From assembly GCA_905182545.1 (NCBI GenBank), contig CAJJBY010000004.1:1-64000 (forward strand): 64,000 nucleotides of DNA, given 5' to 3'. Of the stretch, positions 23,031-32,828 are shown one piece after another. Under the pieces are notes generated by a model that saw nothing but the letters and a program-made list of their open reading frames with translations, was not told the origin of the DNA and did not search any database. A program made the position numbers and the translations under genes. Each line of letters starts with the position of its first letter. Within the stretch, counting starts at the first letter, position 1. This stretch comes from an uncultured Candidatus Puniceispirillum sp. (GTDB lineage: Bacteria; Pseudomonadota; Alphaproteobacteria; Puniceispirillales; Puniceispirillaceae).

Positions 23031-24947
23031 ATGTCAGATATGAATCAAGATTCTGCCGAAATTTTGGCACAAACACCGGCTGTCAACTTTGATAGTTTTG
23101 GATTACCCGAACTTATGTTGGTCACTTTGGCCCGCGAAGGGCTTGTATCCCCAACCCCCATTCAGGAAATGTCGATCCCGCTTTTGCTGGAAGGGCGCGA
23201 TCTTATCGGCCTTGCCCAAACTGGCACTGGCAAAACCGCTGCCTTTTTGCTGCCTTTAATGACGCATCTTGGCTACAGCGCTGCCGTTCGAGCCGGCCAG
23301 CCGCCAAAGGCATTGATCCTTGCGCCAACGCGCGAATTGGCAAACCAGATTGAACAGAATGTCAGCAAATTATCGGCTGACCTGAATATCCGCCATCTGG
23401 CCGTTTTTGGCGGGGCGCGATATGATGCGCAAATTCGCGGATTGCGACGCGGTGTCGATATTGTTGTCGCCACGCCTGGCCGTCTTGAAGATCTGATGGA
23501 TCGCGGCGCATTTGACCCAAGCGGAATTACCCATTTCGTTCTTGATGAAGCCGATCACATGCTTGATCTTGGTTTTTATCCGCCAATCAAGCGAATTGCT
23601 GGCAGCTTGCCACGCAACCGCCAGACAATGCTGTTTTCGGCAACTATGCCGCCCGAGATCGAAACGCTTGCCAAGCAGTTTCTAACCAATCCAGCACAGG
23701 TGAAAGCACCACAAACCGGCATCACTGCCGACAAAGTGACCCAGCGTGTAACCTTGATGGCCGAAGGCGATAAACGCGACCGGCTTTGTGATATTTTGAA
23801 TGAAAAGGATACCGGCCAAAGCTTGATCTTTGTCCGCACCAAACGGCGTGCGGATGCATTGGCAAAATTCATGGCGGTTCGCGGCTTTGCCGTTGATGCG
23901 CTTCATGGTGATATGCGCCAGACCTTGCGCCAGAAGGTGCTTCGCAACTTCCGCAGCGGCCAGTTACGTGCCTTAATTGCAACCGATGTTGCCGCGCGTG
24001 GTATCGATGTTGCTGGCTTGAGCCATGTTATCAATTTTGATCTGACCGACACGCCTGAATCTTATGTTCACCGTATTGGCCGTACCGGTCGTGCAGGTCT
24101 TGGCGGTTTGGCAATTTCATTTTGTGCGCCCGACGAACGAAACAAGCTTGGCGCGATTATTGCCGCCGTTGGCCCGCGGGTCGAGCTGTTTGAACTTGAT
24201 GGCACGCCAGTAACTGATTTCAAGGCCGGCGGTGGCGCATCGCGTGGCCGTCGTCGTCCGCCGCAAGGCGCGCGTGGCCGCAATGACCGTGATCGTTCAA
24301 GCCGTGATGATCGGCCGGCAGGTGGTCGTGGTCGCCCAGCAGGCAAACCTGCCGATGGCGATCGCCGTCAAGCGCGGCCAGCCGGTGGTGGCCGTCCTGA
24401 AGGCGGCAGTCGTCCAAACCGTGATGGTTTTGCGAGACGAGATGATCGCCCAAATCGCGATGCCCGTCCAAATCGTGATAGCGGCTTTAAAGGGCGCGAT
24501 GATCAAGCCCGTCCAGCTCGCGGCGGCAAGCCGTCATTTGGTGACAAGCCAGCACGCAGCGACAAATCTTCGTTTGGTGACAAGCCAGCACGCGGCGGCA
24601 AGCCGTCATTTGGTGACAAGCCAGCTCGCGGCGGCAAGCCGTCATTTGGTGACAAGCCAGCTCGCGGCGGCAAGCCGTCATTTGGTGACAAGCCAGCTCG
24701 CGGCGGCAAGCCGTCATTTGGTGACAAGCCAGCTCGCGGCGGTAAATCTTCTTTTGGCAGCAAGCCCGCCTTTAACAAACGCCCGAATTTTGGTGATAAG
24801 CCAGCGGCGCAAAAGCCATCATCCAGCCACGGCGATGGTGGCGCGAAACGCGCATCACCTGCGCCAAAAAAACGCGTGGGCGCACCGCGGCCAAGCCGTA
24901 ATGCCACACCGCAGGGCGGCCAAGGCACATTAAAACGCCGCCGTTAA
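23031..24947 (+). CDS. DEAD-box ATP-dependent RNA helicase (RhlE-like) with Arg/Gly/Lys-rich repeat tail
   Basis: AQTGTGKTAAF, PTRELANQ, DEADHMLD, SAT, HRIGRTGRAG motifs. Confidence 0.95.
   Translation: MSDMNQDSAEILAQTPAVNFDSFGLPELMLVTLAREGLVSPTPIQEMSIPLLLEGRDLIGLAQTGTGKTAAFLLPLMTHLGYSAAVRAGQPPKALILAPTRELANQIEQNVSKLSADLNIRHLAVFGGARYDAQIRGLRRGVDIVVATPGRLEDLMDRGAFDPSGITHFVLDEADHMLDLGFYPPIKRIAGSLPRNRQTMLFSATMPPEIETLAKQFLTNPAQVKAPQTGITADKVTQRVTLMAEGDKRDRLCDILNEKDTGQSLIFVRTKRRADALAKFMAVRGFAVDALHGDMRQTLRQKVLRNFRSGQLRALIATDVAARGIDVAGLSHVINFDLTDTPESYVHRIGRTGRAGLGGLAISFCAPDERNKLGAIIAAVGPRVELFELDGTPVTDFKAGGGASRGRRRPPQGARGRNDRDRSSRDDRPAGGRGRPAGKPADGDRRQARPAGGGRPEGGSRPNRDGFARRDDRPNRDARPNRDSGFKGRDDQARPARGGKPSFGDKPARSDKSSFGDKPARGGKPSFGDKPARGGKPSFGDKPARGGKPSFGDKPARGGKPSFGDKPARGGKSSFGSKPAFNKRPNFGDKPAAQKPSSSHGDGGAKRASPAPKKRVGAPRPSRNATPQGGQGTLKRRR
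24513..24765 (+). repeat. 36-bp in-frame tandem repeat (about seven copies) encoding GGKPSFGDKPAR
   Basis: Near-identical copies of cgcggcggcaagccgtcatttggtgacaagccagct. Confidence 0.95.
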
Positions 24948-24992
24948 TTCGGCCTAAGCAATGAGAGAAAAATAATTTGGTGCGGGATCGGC

Positions 24993-26213
24993 TTATCCAA
25001 TCCTGCGCCAGAAATGCCGTTGAACAGCAAAAACAATCGCTGATCCAGCACCCATCGCCAGCAGCGCGAAAAACCACGCCCCCATCATGCTGGCGCCGCC
25101 CATCTGATCAAGAACATAGCCAACAACCGGCCCACCAAGCGCCCCACCACCAAATCCAATCATGGAATGAACCGCCAGCAATGCGCCGCGATCATAAGCA
25201 TCGCCAGCTTCAACCGTTCCGGTTGTCAACGCGCCTGAGTCAAGCATGATAAAGCCGTTATAGACCCACAAACCGGCAACCGCGATCCAAACCGGCCCAT
25301 CAAGGCTATAGGCAACAATGACGCTGACCAGCGCCGTGGCGCCTCCAATTAACGCAATGACCCGATGCCGCCCAAAGGCAAGGCATAGCCGCGCCCCAAG
25401 CAAAGAGGAAAGCATGCCCGTGACCGTAATCAGGCTTACTATAATGGTGACCGTCCCAATCCCCATGCCGCCATCAGCGCGGCTGCCCAAAAAGACCAAA
25501 AGCGCGAAACTCCATGTGCGAAAGGCAAATAATTCATAAGTATGGGTGCCGTAAGCAAGGATATAGCCAAGCGCGACCGGCTTTCGAAAAGCTGGTCGTA
25601 AATCCAAGGGGTGGCGTTTCTTCTTTTTAGCTGGCAAGGGCGCGACAGGACATGGCTGCACCAAAAACAGAACCAGGATTGCCGCAAGCATTGCGCCCCC
25701 CGTCCCAAGATAGGCCGCCAGCCGCCAATCTGCATAGATTAGCAAAACCCCCATCAAAGCGAATGATCCCCCTGTGCCAATCCCAAAACAAGCAGTATAC
25801 CACGGCACCGACCGAACCCGCGCCGCATCATTCAAACGCGCATTCAAAATCTGCAATCCAGGCATATAGGTTCCAGCAAGACCCGCCCCGACCAAGGCCC
25901 AGCAAGATGCCGCCGACCAGAAATCACGGGCCAATAGCGCAAAGCCAAGACAGCCAACAGCCCCAAAGGCACATCCACCCAAAAAGATCAGCCGTGCATC
26001 AATACGATCGGTCAAACCAACCAAAATTGGTGTCGCCAGCAAATAGCCAAGAAAATAGGCACCACTAACAAAGCCGATTTCGGTATTGCTAAGACCCCAT
26101 TCACGGCCAAGGCTTGTTAGAAATACCGGCCAAAGCGCAAAGCTTAGCAATGCTAAAATACCCGCAAGGCTGACAAGACTTAAAAGATGTGTCGGACGAT
26201 CACCAGATATCAT
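24993..26213 (-). CDS. MFS transporter
   Basis: Multi-TM protein; GREWGLSNTEIGFVSGAYFLGYLLATPILVGLTDRIDAR. Confidence 0.8.
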   Translation of the reverse strand: MISGDRPTHLLSLVSLAGILALLSFALWPVFLTSLGREWGLSNTEIGFVSGAYFLGYLLATPILVGLTDRIDARLIFLGGCAFGAVGCLGFALLARDFWSAASCWALVGAGLAGTYMPGLQILNARLNDAARVRSVPWYTACFGIGTGGSFALMGVLLIYADWRLAAYLGTGGAMLAAILVLFLVQPCPVAPLPAKKKKRHPLDLRPAFRKPVALGYILAYGTHTYELFAFRTWSFALLVFLGSRADGGMGIGTVTIIVSLITVTGMLSSLLGARLCLAFGRHRVIALIGGATALVSVIVAYSLDGPVWIAVAGLWVYNGFIMLDSGALTTGTVEAGDAYDRGALLAVHSMIGFGGGALGGPVVGYVLDQMGGASMMGAWFFALLAMGAGSAIVFAVQRHFWRRIG

Positions 26214-26294
26214 TTATCACCAACCGATAAGCCAAGATTAGATCATGCCGTTGCCGCCTTACCAAGTTCTCATAGCATCATGCGAAAGGCAAAA

Positions 26295-26330
26295 TAAAAG
26301 CACCGCATGTTGCCATGCGATGCTTTTATA
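26295..26330 (-). terminator. Hairpin terminator at the end of the liv-type cluster
   Basis: AAAAGCACCGCATG-TTGC-CATGCGATGCTTTT; T-tailed on the minus strand. Confidence 0.7.
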
Positions 26331-26345
26331 AGCTTAACTGATGGC

Positions 26346-27369
26346 TTAGCCACCAAGGAACAACCGGCCAACATCTGGATTTTCTAGCAAGTCATTACCC
26401 ATATTGGCAATGGCTGTTTCACCTGAAACCAGAACATAACCAATATCAGCAAAGGCAAGGCCCTTCTTGGCGTTCTGCTCAACCATGATGATGGTTTTGC
26501 CGTCCTTCTTCTGCAAATCACCCAGAATCTCGAACACCATATCGATAAAGCGTGGCTCAAGGCCGATTGACGGCTCGTCAACCAGCAGAACCTGAGGCTG
26601 CATCACCAATGCCCGAGAAATCTCGAGAAGACGACGCTCACCCCCTGACAGAACGCCAGCAGGTTTGTCACGTCGATCAGCAAGACGGCTATATTTATCA
26701 AACACCATTTCGGCAGCTGCTTTTGCTTCGGCCGGACGGTCTTTCAAAAAGCCACCCATCAACAAATTTTCTTCAACAGTCATTTGCGGGAACACTGACT
26801 TATCCTGAAGGATATAGGCAATGCCTGCTTCCGATAGTTTTTGTGATGGTGTCAAGGCGGTTACATCTTTTCCATCAACAACAATTGATCCGGAAAAAAT
26901 ATTGGTAAAGCCAAAGATCGAATGAAGCACGGTTGATTTGCCGGCACCGTTCGGCCCAATCAAACACAAAGACTGGCCACGACCAATGCGAAGGCTGAAT
27001 TCATGCAAAATTTCCATTTTGCCATAGCCCGCCCGAAGGTTGTTAATGCTCAGATAATTGTCTTTATTGGCCAGCTTTTCCAATTCAGGAATTGTTGGTG
27101 CATTGGCCGCAATCGATGCAGCTTCACGCGCTACCTGATCAACTGACATCACGACATCAACTGAACCACCGCCATAACCACTGACGTTTTTCTTGCTTTT
27201 TCTCGCGGCTTTGGCCGGTGCCTTTTTAACAACAGCTTTTTTCGCTGGTACTTTTTTCACAGCGGCTTTCGCTGGTACTTTTTTCACAGCGGCTTTCGCT
27301 GGCTTTTTTCACAACAGCTTTTTTCACAGCAGCTTTCGTTGCGGTCTTTTTTACCGGTTCTTTGGCCAT
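26346..27369 (-). CDS. livF: branched-chain amino acid-type ABC transporter ATPase (LivF) with Lys/Ala/Pro-rich N-terminal extension; frame break near 27300-27315
   Basis: Walker A GPNGAGKST, LSGGERRLLEISRAL; upstream ATG at 27369 overlaps the livG stop (TAATG) and encodes MAKEPVKKTATKAAVKKAVVKK. Confidence 0.9.
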
Positions 27370-28115
27370 TAGTGCCCTCCAAGATACGCGTCAATAACGC
27401 GTGGATCATTCTGCAGATCTTCTGGTTTGCCGCTTGCCAACATCTTGCCGTTTGACAGGCAATAGATATTCGAAGCTAGGTTCATGATCACCCGCATGTT
27501 GTGCTCGATAACGCACAAGGTGATACCAAGCTCTTCATTTGCTCGTCTTAACCGGTCAATCAGACCATTGATCAATGTTGGGTTAATACCGGCAGTTGGC
27601 TCATCAAGAAGAAGTACCTTTGGGTCATTCATCAATGCCATCGCGAATTCCAAGAGTTTTTGTTGACCAAACGACAAATCCCCTGAGATCAGATTACGCT
27701 TAGAATAGAGCCCAACAAACTCCAACAAATGCTCTGCGCGATCGCGAATTTCTCCGCTACGGCTCGCAAACATCGTCAAACTAGATCCCTTACGTTGCGA
27801 AACAGATATCTGCATGTTGTCCACACAGTCCATCTTGCTGTAAATTCGGGTCTGCTGAAATGTACGTAACATCCCAAGGCGAGCGATATCTCCGACGCGA
27901 AGCGCCGAAATTTCGGTATCGTCAAACTTGATAGATCCACTGTCAATCGGATGATATCCCACAATCGAGTTGAACAATGTGGTTTTGCCACAGCCGTTTG
28001 GTCCGATAATTCCAGTAATAGACCCCCTCTCAACCGTCATCGAGATATCAACGTTTGCCTTCACCCCTCCATAGGACTTGGAAACATTACCAACTGCAAT
28101 AATTGGGTCAGCCAT
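27369..28115 (-). CDS. livG: branched-chain amino acid-type ABC transporter ATPase (LivG)
   Basis: GPNGCGKTTLFNSIVG, LSFGQQKLLEFAMALM. Confidence 0.92.
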   Translation of the reverse strand: MADPIIAVGNVSKSYGGVKANVDISMTVERGSITGIIGPNGCGKTTLFNSIVGYHPIDSGSIKFDDTEISALRVGDIARLGMLRTFQQTRIYSKMDCVDNMQISVSQRKGSSLTMFASRSGEIRDRAEHLLEFVGLYSKRNLISGDLSFGQQKLLEFAMALMNDPKVLLLDEPTAGINPTLINGLIDRLRRANEELGITLCVIEHNMRVIMNLASNIYCLSNGKMLASGKPEDLQNDPRVIDAYLGGH

Positions 28116-29153
28116 CTATGCCTCCTTTTTAACTTGGATATTTGATTGGTCAACGATAATACCAAATTTTTCTGGGTATCTTTTTTGCAACCAGCCCATA
28201 ATACCCTGCTGAAAATAAACAATGTTTACAATCAAGATCAGACCAAGAACAACCCATTGCAAGCCCAATAAGTATGTCCAAGTCGCTTCTTTTACAACGT
28301 GGAAAAGTATTGCTCCAAGGACAGGACCCCACAGAGTGCCTTTTCCGCCAAGAAGCGACATTGCAACCATAAAGATTCCAAAAGTAGCAACTGGGAATGC
28401 TACCTCGAGGGGCTCAATATATCCCACCATGTTGCCAAAAACAGCACCTGTACAGCCCATGAAAAACGCAGCGATAGCCCAACCAACCTGTTTGTAGCGC
28501 AAGGTTGGAATTCCCATCGCCTCAGCTTTGTCCTCATCATCCCGGATTGCATTAGCGGCAAGCCCAAACTGCGTGTTAAACAGCCAACGGATCACGATGT
28601 GAGCAAGAACTGCGAGAACAAAACACAGCACGTAGAAAAATAAAGATCGGTATTCAATTGGAAGAGGCAGAAATGGCATTGCAATTCCTGCTCCAGCGCC
28701 AATTACCTCTATCGTACCAGCAATCTCACGAGCGGCGACTGCAATTCCAAGAGTTCCAATCGCAAAGTAAGGCCCTCTTAATCCGAACACACAAAAACCC
28801 AATACCAAGGCTACACCAGCGCATGCGATACCAGCAACTATGATACCAAGGATTAATCCTGTGTAATACTGGGCCTCGGTAAACACCGGCTTAATCGCTC
28901 CGTAAGATGCAGTAAACTCACCCAAATCATAAAACATGGAGACCTGTATTGCCGCTGACACGTACATGCCAACGCCAAAAAAGGTTATGTTTCCAAGTGA
29001 GTTATAACCCATTTGCCCACCTGTGATATCCCACGTAGTGGCCATAAGCACCATTATCCAAAGAACAGCCATTTGCATGACGTAATCAGGGAAGGCTATT
29101 GGGCCAAGAATGCCAAATATGCCTAGACCTATATAAATTAGCTTTTCATTCAT
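28116..29153 (-). CDS. livM: branched-chain amino acid-type ABC transporter permease (LivM)
   Basis: Multi-TM; GQMGYNSLGNITFFGVGMY, LGGKGTLWGPVLGA. Confidence 0.9.
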   Translation of the reverse strand: MNEKLIYIGLGIFGILGPIAFPDYVMQMAVLWIMVLMATTWDITGGQMGYNSLGNITFFGVGMYVSAAIQVSMFYDLGEFTASYGAIKPVFTEAQYYTGLILGIIVAGIACAGVALVLGFCVFGLRGPYFAIGTLGIAVAAREIAGTIEVIGAGAGIAMPFLPLPIEYRSLFFYVLCFVLAVLAHIVIRWLFNTQFGLAANAIRDDEDKAEAMGIPTLRYKQVGWAIAAFFMGCTGAVFGNMVGYIEPLEVAFPVATFGIFMVAMSLLGGKGTLWGPVLGAILFHVVKEATWTYLLGLQWVVLGLILIVNIVYFQQGIMGWLQKRYPEKFGIIVDQSNIQVKKEA

Positions 29154-29154
29154 C

Positions 29155-30060
29155 TTACCGAACCACCTGTCTTAGACGCCGCATCTGAATTTGACGCCAC
29201 AATAGAACTCCTATTAGAACAAACACAGCTGCAGCAATCTGCCACTCTGCACCGGCAATAATTCCTGCATACTGCTCGACCCATCCAAGTACAAAGCTCA
29301 TCCCAATCACACCAGGCAGATTGCCAAGACCGGCTGCAGTCACAATAGCAAATGTTCTTAAAGAGTAGACGATCCCGTAAAACGGCTGCAATACCCAGAT
29401 CATTGAAACAAGAATTCCAGCAATACCACAAATTGCTGAGTTCAGGGCAAAAGTAAGCATGTAGACTTTGTCCGTATCAATACCCAAAACGCGAGCAGCG
29501 CGTGCATCCTGTGCTGTAGCTCTAATGGCTTGACCAGTGCGAGATTTGGTCATGAACATCACAATTGCTGTAGCGAAGACTCCAGCAAGAACAAGCGACA
29601 CAACTTTAACCATCGGCACTGTCACAAACTCGTCAAACATAGTCATTACGTGCATGTGTGAGTCAACCGTCTGAACCTCAGGACCATAAATAAGGTTCAT
29701 AACCTGTTGCATGAATAATGATAACCCAAACGTAGCAAGCAGTGAGACAAACATGTCATTATCAATGACCCGCCGAATAACCAGCTTGTAAACCACCACA
29801 CCATAAAAATACATAACCACCGCAATCAACGGTAGTGCCAAAATGGGGTGAAAACCCATGTTGTTCGCAGTAAAGGCAAGGTACCCACCCATGATCACAA
29901 AATCACCTTGGGCTAAGTTTTTAACATTCATCACGCCCCAAACAAGGGCTAGCCCATATGCGGCAAGTGCAAAAACTGCGCCGATAAATATGCCATCCAA
30001 TATCATTTGAACATTCATCACGGGCGCATATACAAAAAGGAGTTGCAAATTATCAAGCAT
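29155..30060 (-). CDS. livH: branched-chain amino acid-type ABC transporter permease (LivH)
   Basis: GLALVWGVMNVKNLAQGDFVIMGGYLAF; QAIRATAQDARAARVLGID. Confidence 0.92.
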   Translation of the reverse strand: MLDNLQLLFVYAPVMNVQMILDGIFIGAVFALAAYGLALVWGVMNVKNLAQGDFVIMGGYLAFTANNMGFHPILALPLIAVVMYFYGVVVYKLVIRRVIDNDMFVSLLATFGLSLFMQQVMNLIYGPEVQTVDSHMHVMTMFDEFVTVPMVKVVSLVLAGVFATAIVMFMTKSRTGQAIRATAQDARAARVLGIDTDKVYMLTFALNSAICGIAGILVSMIWVLQPFYGIVYSLRTFAIVTAAGLGNLPGVIGMSFVLGWVEQYAGIIAGAEWQIAAAVFVLIGVLLWRQIQMRRLRQVVR

Positions 30061-30139
30061 GACTTGCCCTCTGTAAAAATATGAAAAGAAAAAGAGTTAT
30101 ACGCAATTTCGGTGCCGTTGGTTAACACAACCAAATTAC

Positions 30140-30171
30140 CAAAGGAAGCCCTTAATTATAGGGCTTCCTGG
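30140..30171 (-). other. intercistronic hairpin between substrate-binding protein and permease genes
   Basis: AGGAAGCCCT-TAATTAT-AGGGCTTCCT inverted repeat without a strong T run. Confidence 0.7.
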
Positions 30172-30196
30172 TGTATTTTATTGTAATAAAAGATTA

Positions 30197-31429
30197 TTAA
30201 TATGCAGCCTTACGCGGCATAGTCATATCTTTGGAACTCACTATGTTTTTGTAGCTGCCATCTGCCTGAATCTGACGATAAAACATAGGTTTTGCAATGT
30301 TGTTGCCGGCCTCTGAGAACTTGACCGGGCCATAAAATGTGTCCATGTCAGTTGCTGAGAGCGCATCACGAACCTTGTCCTGGTCAAAACTATTGGCACG
30401 CTCAAAAGCGTCCTTGAAGACCAAGACAGCGGCAGAAGCCTGGGCTGTCTGGTATGGAATGCCAGTGTTGTACTCAGGATAAGCGACTTTGAATTCCTTA
30501 TCATACTTCTGGGCATCACCAAAAAGCGGCTCACTGTTAGGCAGATTTGTTAACCACTGTGTTGGGCAAAGCAGTCCGTTAGCAGATTTTGGAAACTTCA
30601 CATGAACCTTTGCAGCCTCACAGTGAGTTATCGCAATAGCTGGAGCTCTGATTTTCATCTCCTCAATCTGACGAGCTGCAGTGGCAGCACCCTTTGAATG
30701 ACCTGAAACCAACAAAATGTCAGGCTTAAGAGCCTTGAACTTTGTTAATGTTGCTGACATGTCAGACAAATCAGCAGGCAGCTTGTCGTCAATCACGATT
30801 TTCATATTGTATTTTTTTGCAACATCAAGAACTCCGGCACGAACATCAAGCGAAAAGCCATCATTCTCAAATGCCATGCCGATACGGAGATCAGATGGAG
30901 ACTTACCGTCATCTTTAGAGCGCTGCGCAATAAGGTCGAGCACCGGAGCAAGATAGTACTCGGATGTCGAGAGAACCGCGAACATGTACTTATAGCCTTG
31001 CGTGAACAAAGAGCGAGATGCGCCCTCGGCCTCAACCATTGGCACCCCATATTTCTCTGTCACAGGAGCAACAGCTTTTGTCATCGTGGTGCTGTATGGG
31101 CCAAGCATAAATTCTACGCCATCCTGCTTAACCAAACGCTCGGTCAACTGAGATGCGCGTGATGGCGTTGACTCGTCATCATAATAAACGATTTTCATTT
31201 TGTAGCTTTTGCCGCCAACCTTCACACCGCCGGTGTCATTGATCCGCTTTACCGCGAAGTCATAACCCTTTTGCGTGTGAAAACCGTTAGTCGAATATTT
31301 GCCAGTCAATGAGAGTGAAGACCCAATAATAATAGTATCTCCCTCAACTTTGGCCATTGCACCACCGGCAAAACCAGCAACGCCAACGGCAAGGGCAGCA
31401 CCCAATGCTATCGGTAATTTATTGTACAT
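30197..31429 (-). CDS. periplasmic substrate-binding protein of HAAT/LivK type ABC transporter
   Basis: Signal peptide MYNKLPIALGAALAVGVAGFAGGAMA; IIIGSSLSLTGKYSTNG...KGYDFAVKRINDTGGV. Confidence 0.9.
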   Translation of the reverse strand: MYNKLPIALGAALAVGVAGFAGGAMAKVEGDTIIIGSSLSLTGKYSTNGFHTQKGYDFAVKRINDTGGVKVGGKSYKMKIVYYDDESTPSRASQLTERLVKQDGVEFMLGPYSTTMTKAVAPVTEKYGVPMVEAEGASRSLFTQGYKYMFAVLSTSEYYLAPVLDLIAQRSKDDGKSPSDLRIGMAFENDGFSLDVRAGVLDVAKKYNMKIVIDDKLPADLSDMSATLTKFKALKPDILLVSGHSKGAATAARQIEEMKIRAPAIAITHCEAAKVHVKFPKSANGLLCPTQWLTNLPNSEPLFGDAQKYDKEFKVAYPEYNTGIPYQTAQASAAVLVFKDAFERANSFDQDKVRDALSATDMDTFYGPVKFSEAGNNIAKPMFYRQIQADGSYKNIVSSKDMTMPRKAAY

Positions 31430-31656
31430 TCTTAATTCCTCCCAGAATTGAACATTAGAGCTCGGCCTTAACTTGCTCAGTTTTGACCAAGACGCCAAGT
31501 AAGAGACTCTATTAGAATGAAAAATCATACCTGACGCAACACAAACCGATCTTGAATGGCGCAATTAATCACTAAAGCTGCAACATTCAAATTTCAAAAA
31601 CCTTATATCCCAGCGGATAACCCATCTTACATTCCATCATCAAAGCTAGAGCCAGA

Positions 31657-32484
31657 TTAGACTGGAACGTTACCTTTCAAGGTTATGCGATGCAATAACC
31701 GGCGATATCCATGATAATCATTCAACGGGTAATGCTGCACGCACCGATTGTCCCAAAAAGCGACATCACCAACCTGCCAACGCAGCCGGCATTGAAATTC
31801 GGGCGAAATCTGATGCGTGAACAGATAATCCAAAAGCCCGCGGCTTTCCTCTTCGCTCCAGCCATCAAAAGCAACCGTATGCGCCGCATTGACAAACAGC
31901 GCCTTGCGACCCGTTTCGGGATGCGTTCGCACCACCGGATGGATGCCAACCAACGCGTCAGGATCAACGCCGCTTCCCGAATCCTTTAACCGTTCGCTTC
32001 GGGTTGAGGCAACGCGCTTTTTGCCAGCGGCATTCACCGCCCATAGGCCATCAAGAACCGAACGCAATGAATCCGACAATTGGTCATAAGCGTCATATTG
32101 GCTGGCAAATAGCGTATCGCCGCCAAGTGGCGGCAATTCCTTGGCATAAAGCAATGTCGCCATTGGCGGGCATTTTTGATAGGTCGTATCGGAATGCCAG
32201 ATGCCGCCAAAATTGACCTTTTCATTTTCTTTTTTCAGCACTTCGGTAATCATCGGAAACCCGTCAAGGCCGGTCAGGAACGGATAGATATCAGGTTCCC
32301 CAATGGCGCTGGCAAAAGCCAGCTGCTGCGCCGGTGTAATATTTTGCCCGCGAATCACGATCATCTGATATTCAAGCCAGACAGCGCGCAATTCGGCAAT
32401 CAGCTCATCATCATGCGCTGCGCTTAGATCAACATTTGTTACCTCTGCGCCCATTGCAGGCGCTAGCGCTGTTACCTTCATCAA
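31657..32484 (-). CDS. TauD/TfdA family Fe(II)/2-oxoglutarate dioxygenase
   Basis: GIWHSDTTYQKCPPMATLLYAKELPPLGGDTLFAS (HxD), WDNRCVQHYPLNDY. Confidence 0.9.
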   Translation of the reverse strand: MMKVTALAPAMGAEVTNVDLSAAHDDELIAELRAVWLEYQMIVIRGQNITPAQQLAFASAIGEPDIYPFLTGLDGFPMITEVLKKENEKVNFGGIWHSDTTYQKCPPMATLLYAKELPPLGGDTLFASQYDAYDQLSDSLRSVLDGLWAVNAAGKKRVASTRSERLKDSGSGVDPDALVGIHPVVRTHPETGRKALFVNAAHTVAFDGWSEEESRGLLDYLFTHQISPEFQCRLRWQVGDVAFWDNRCVQHYPLNDYHGYRRLLHRITLKGNVPV

Positions 32485-32828
32485 AAAACCTCGCCCCTAA
32501 ATCATGCGCCCGTTCAGTCTCAATTTGCCCTTGGCCTTACGTATATGTAGCAGATCGCAATGATTGAACTGACTGGACGCCACATTACCGATAAATTATC
32601 TTCGCCAAGATTTAGGAAAAAGCAAGCCTGATTGACTGGATCTATTTTTAGCCGCAACTGGTACCAAAGTCAGCTTGGCTTTGCCGGAAAATGATAGTAC
32701 AACACAGCTCTAAAGTTTCCGATCAGCGTCAGACATAATCTTGAGGCAAGATGCGACAGGCCGAAAGATCAACATCTGACGACATACCATTTGTAACAAT
32801 AACTTGATTTAACGACAGGGTGACACTC

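Noticed and set aside
24513-24765. CRISPR-like array
   Set aside because: Repeats are contiguous, in frame and lack unique spacers; they encode the helicase tail.
24487-24928. Long antisense ORFs with repeated MTACRRELACHQ / RAGLSPNDGLPP peptides
   Set aside because: They are mirror products of the 36-bp in-frame repeat and codon bias of the helicase gene, with no independent coding support.
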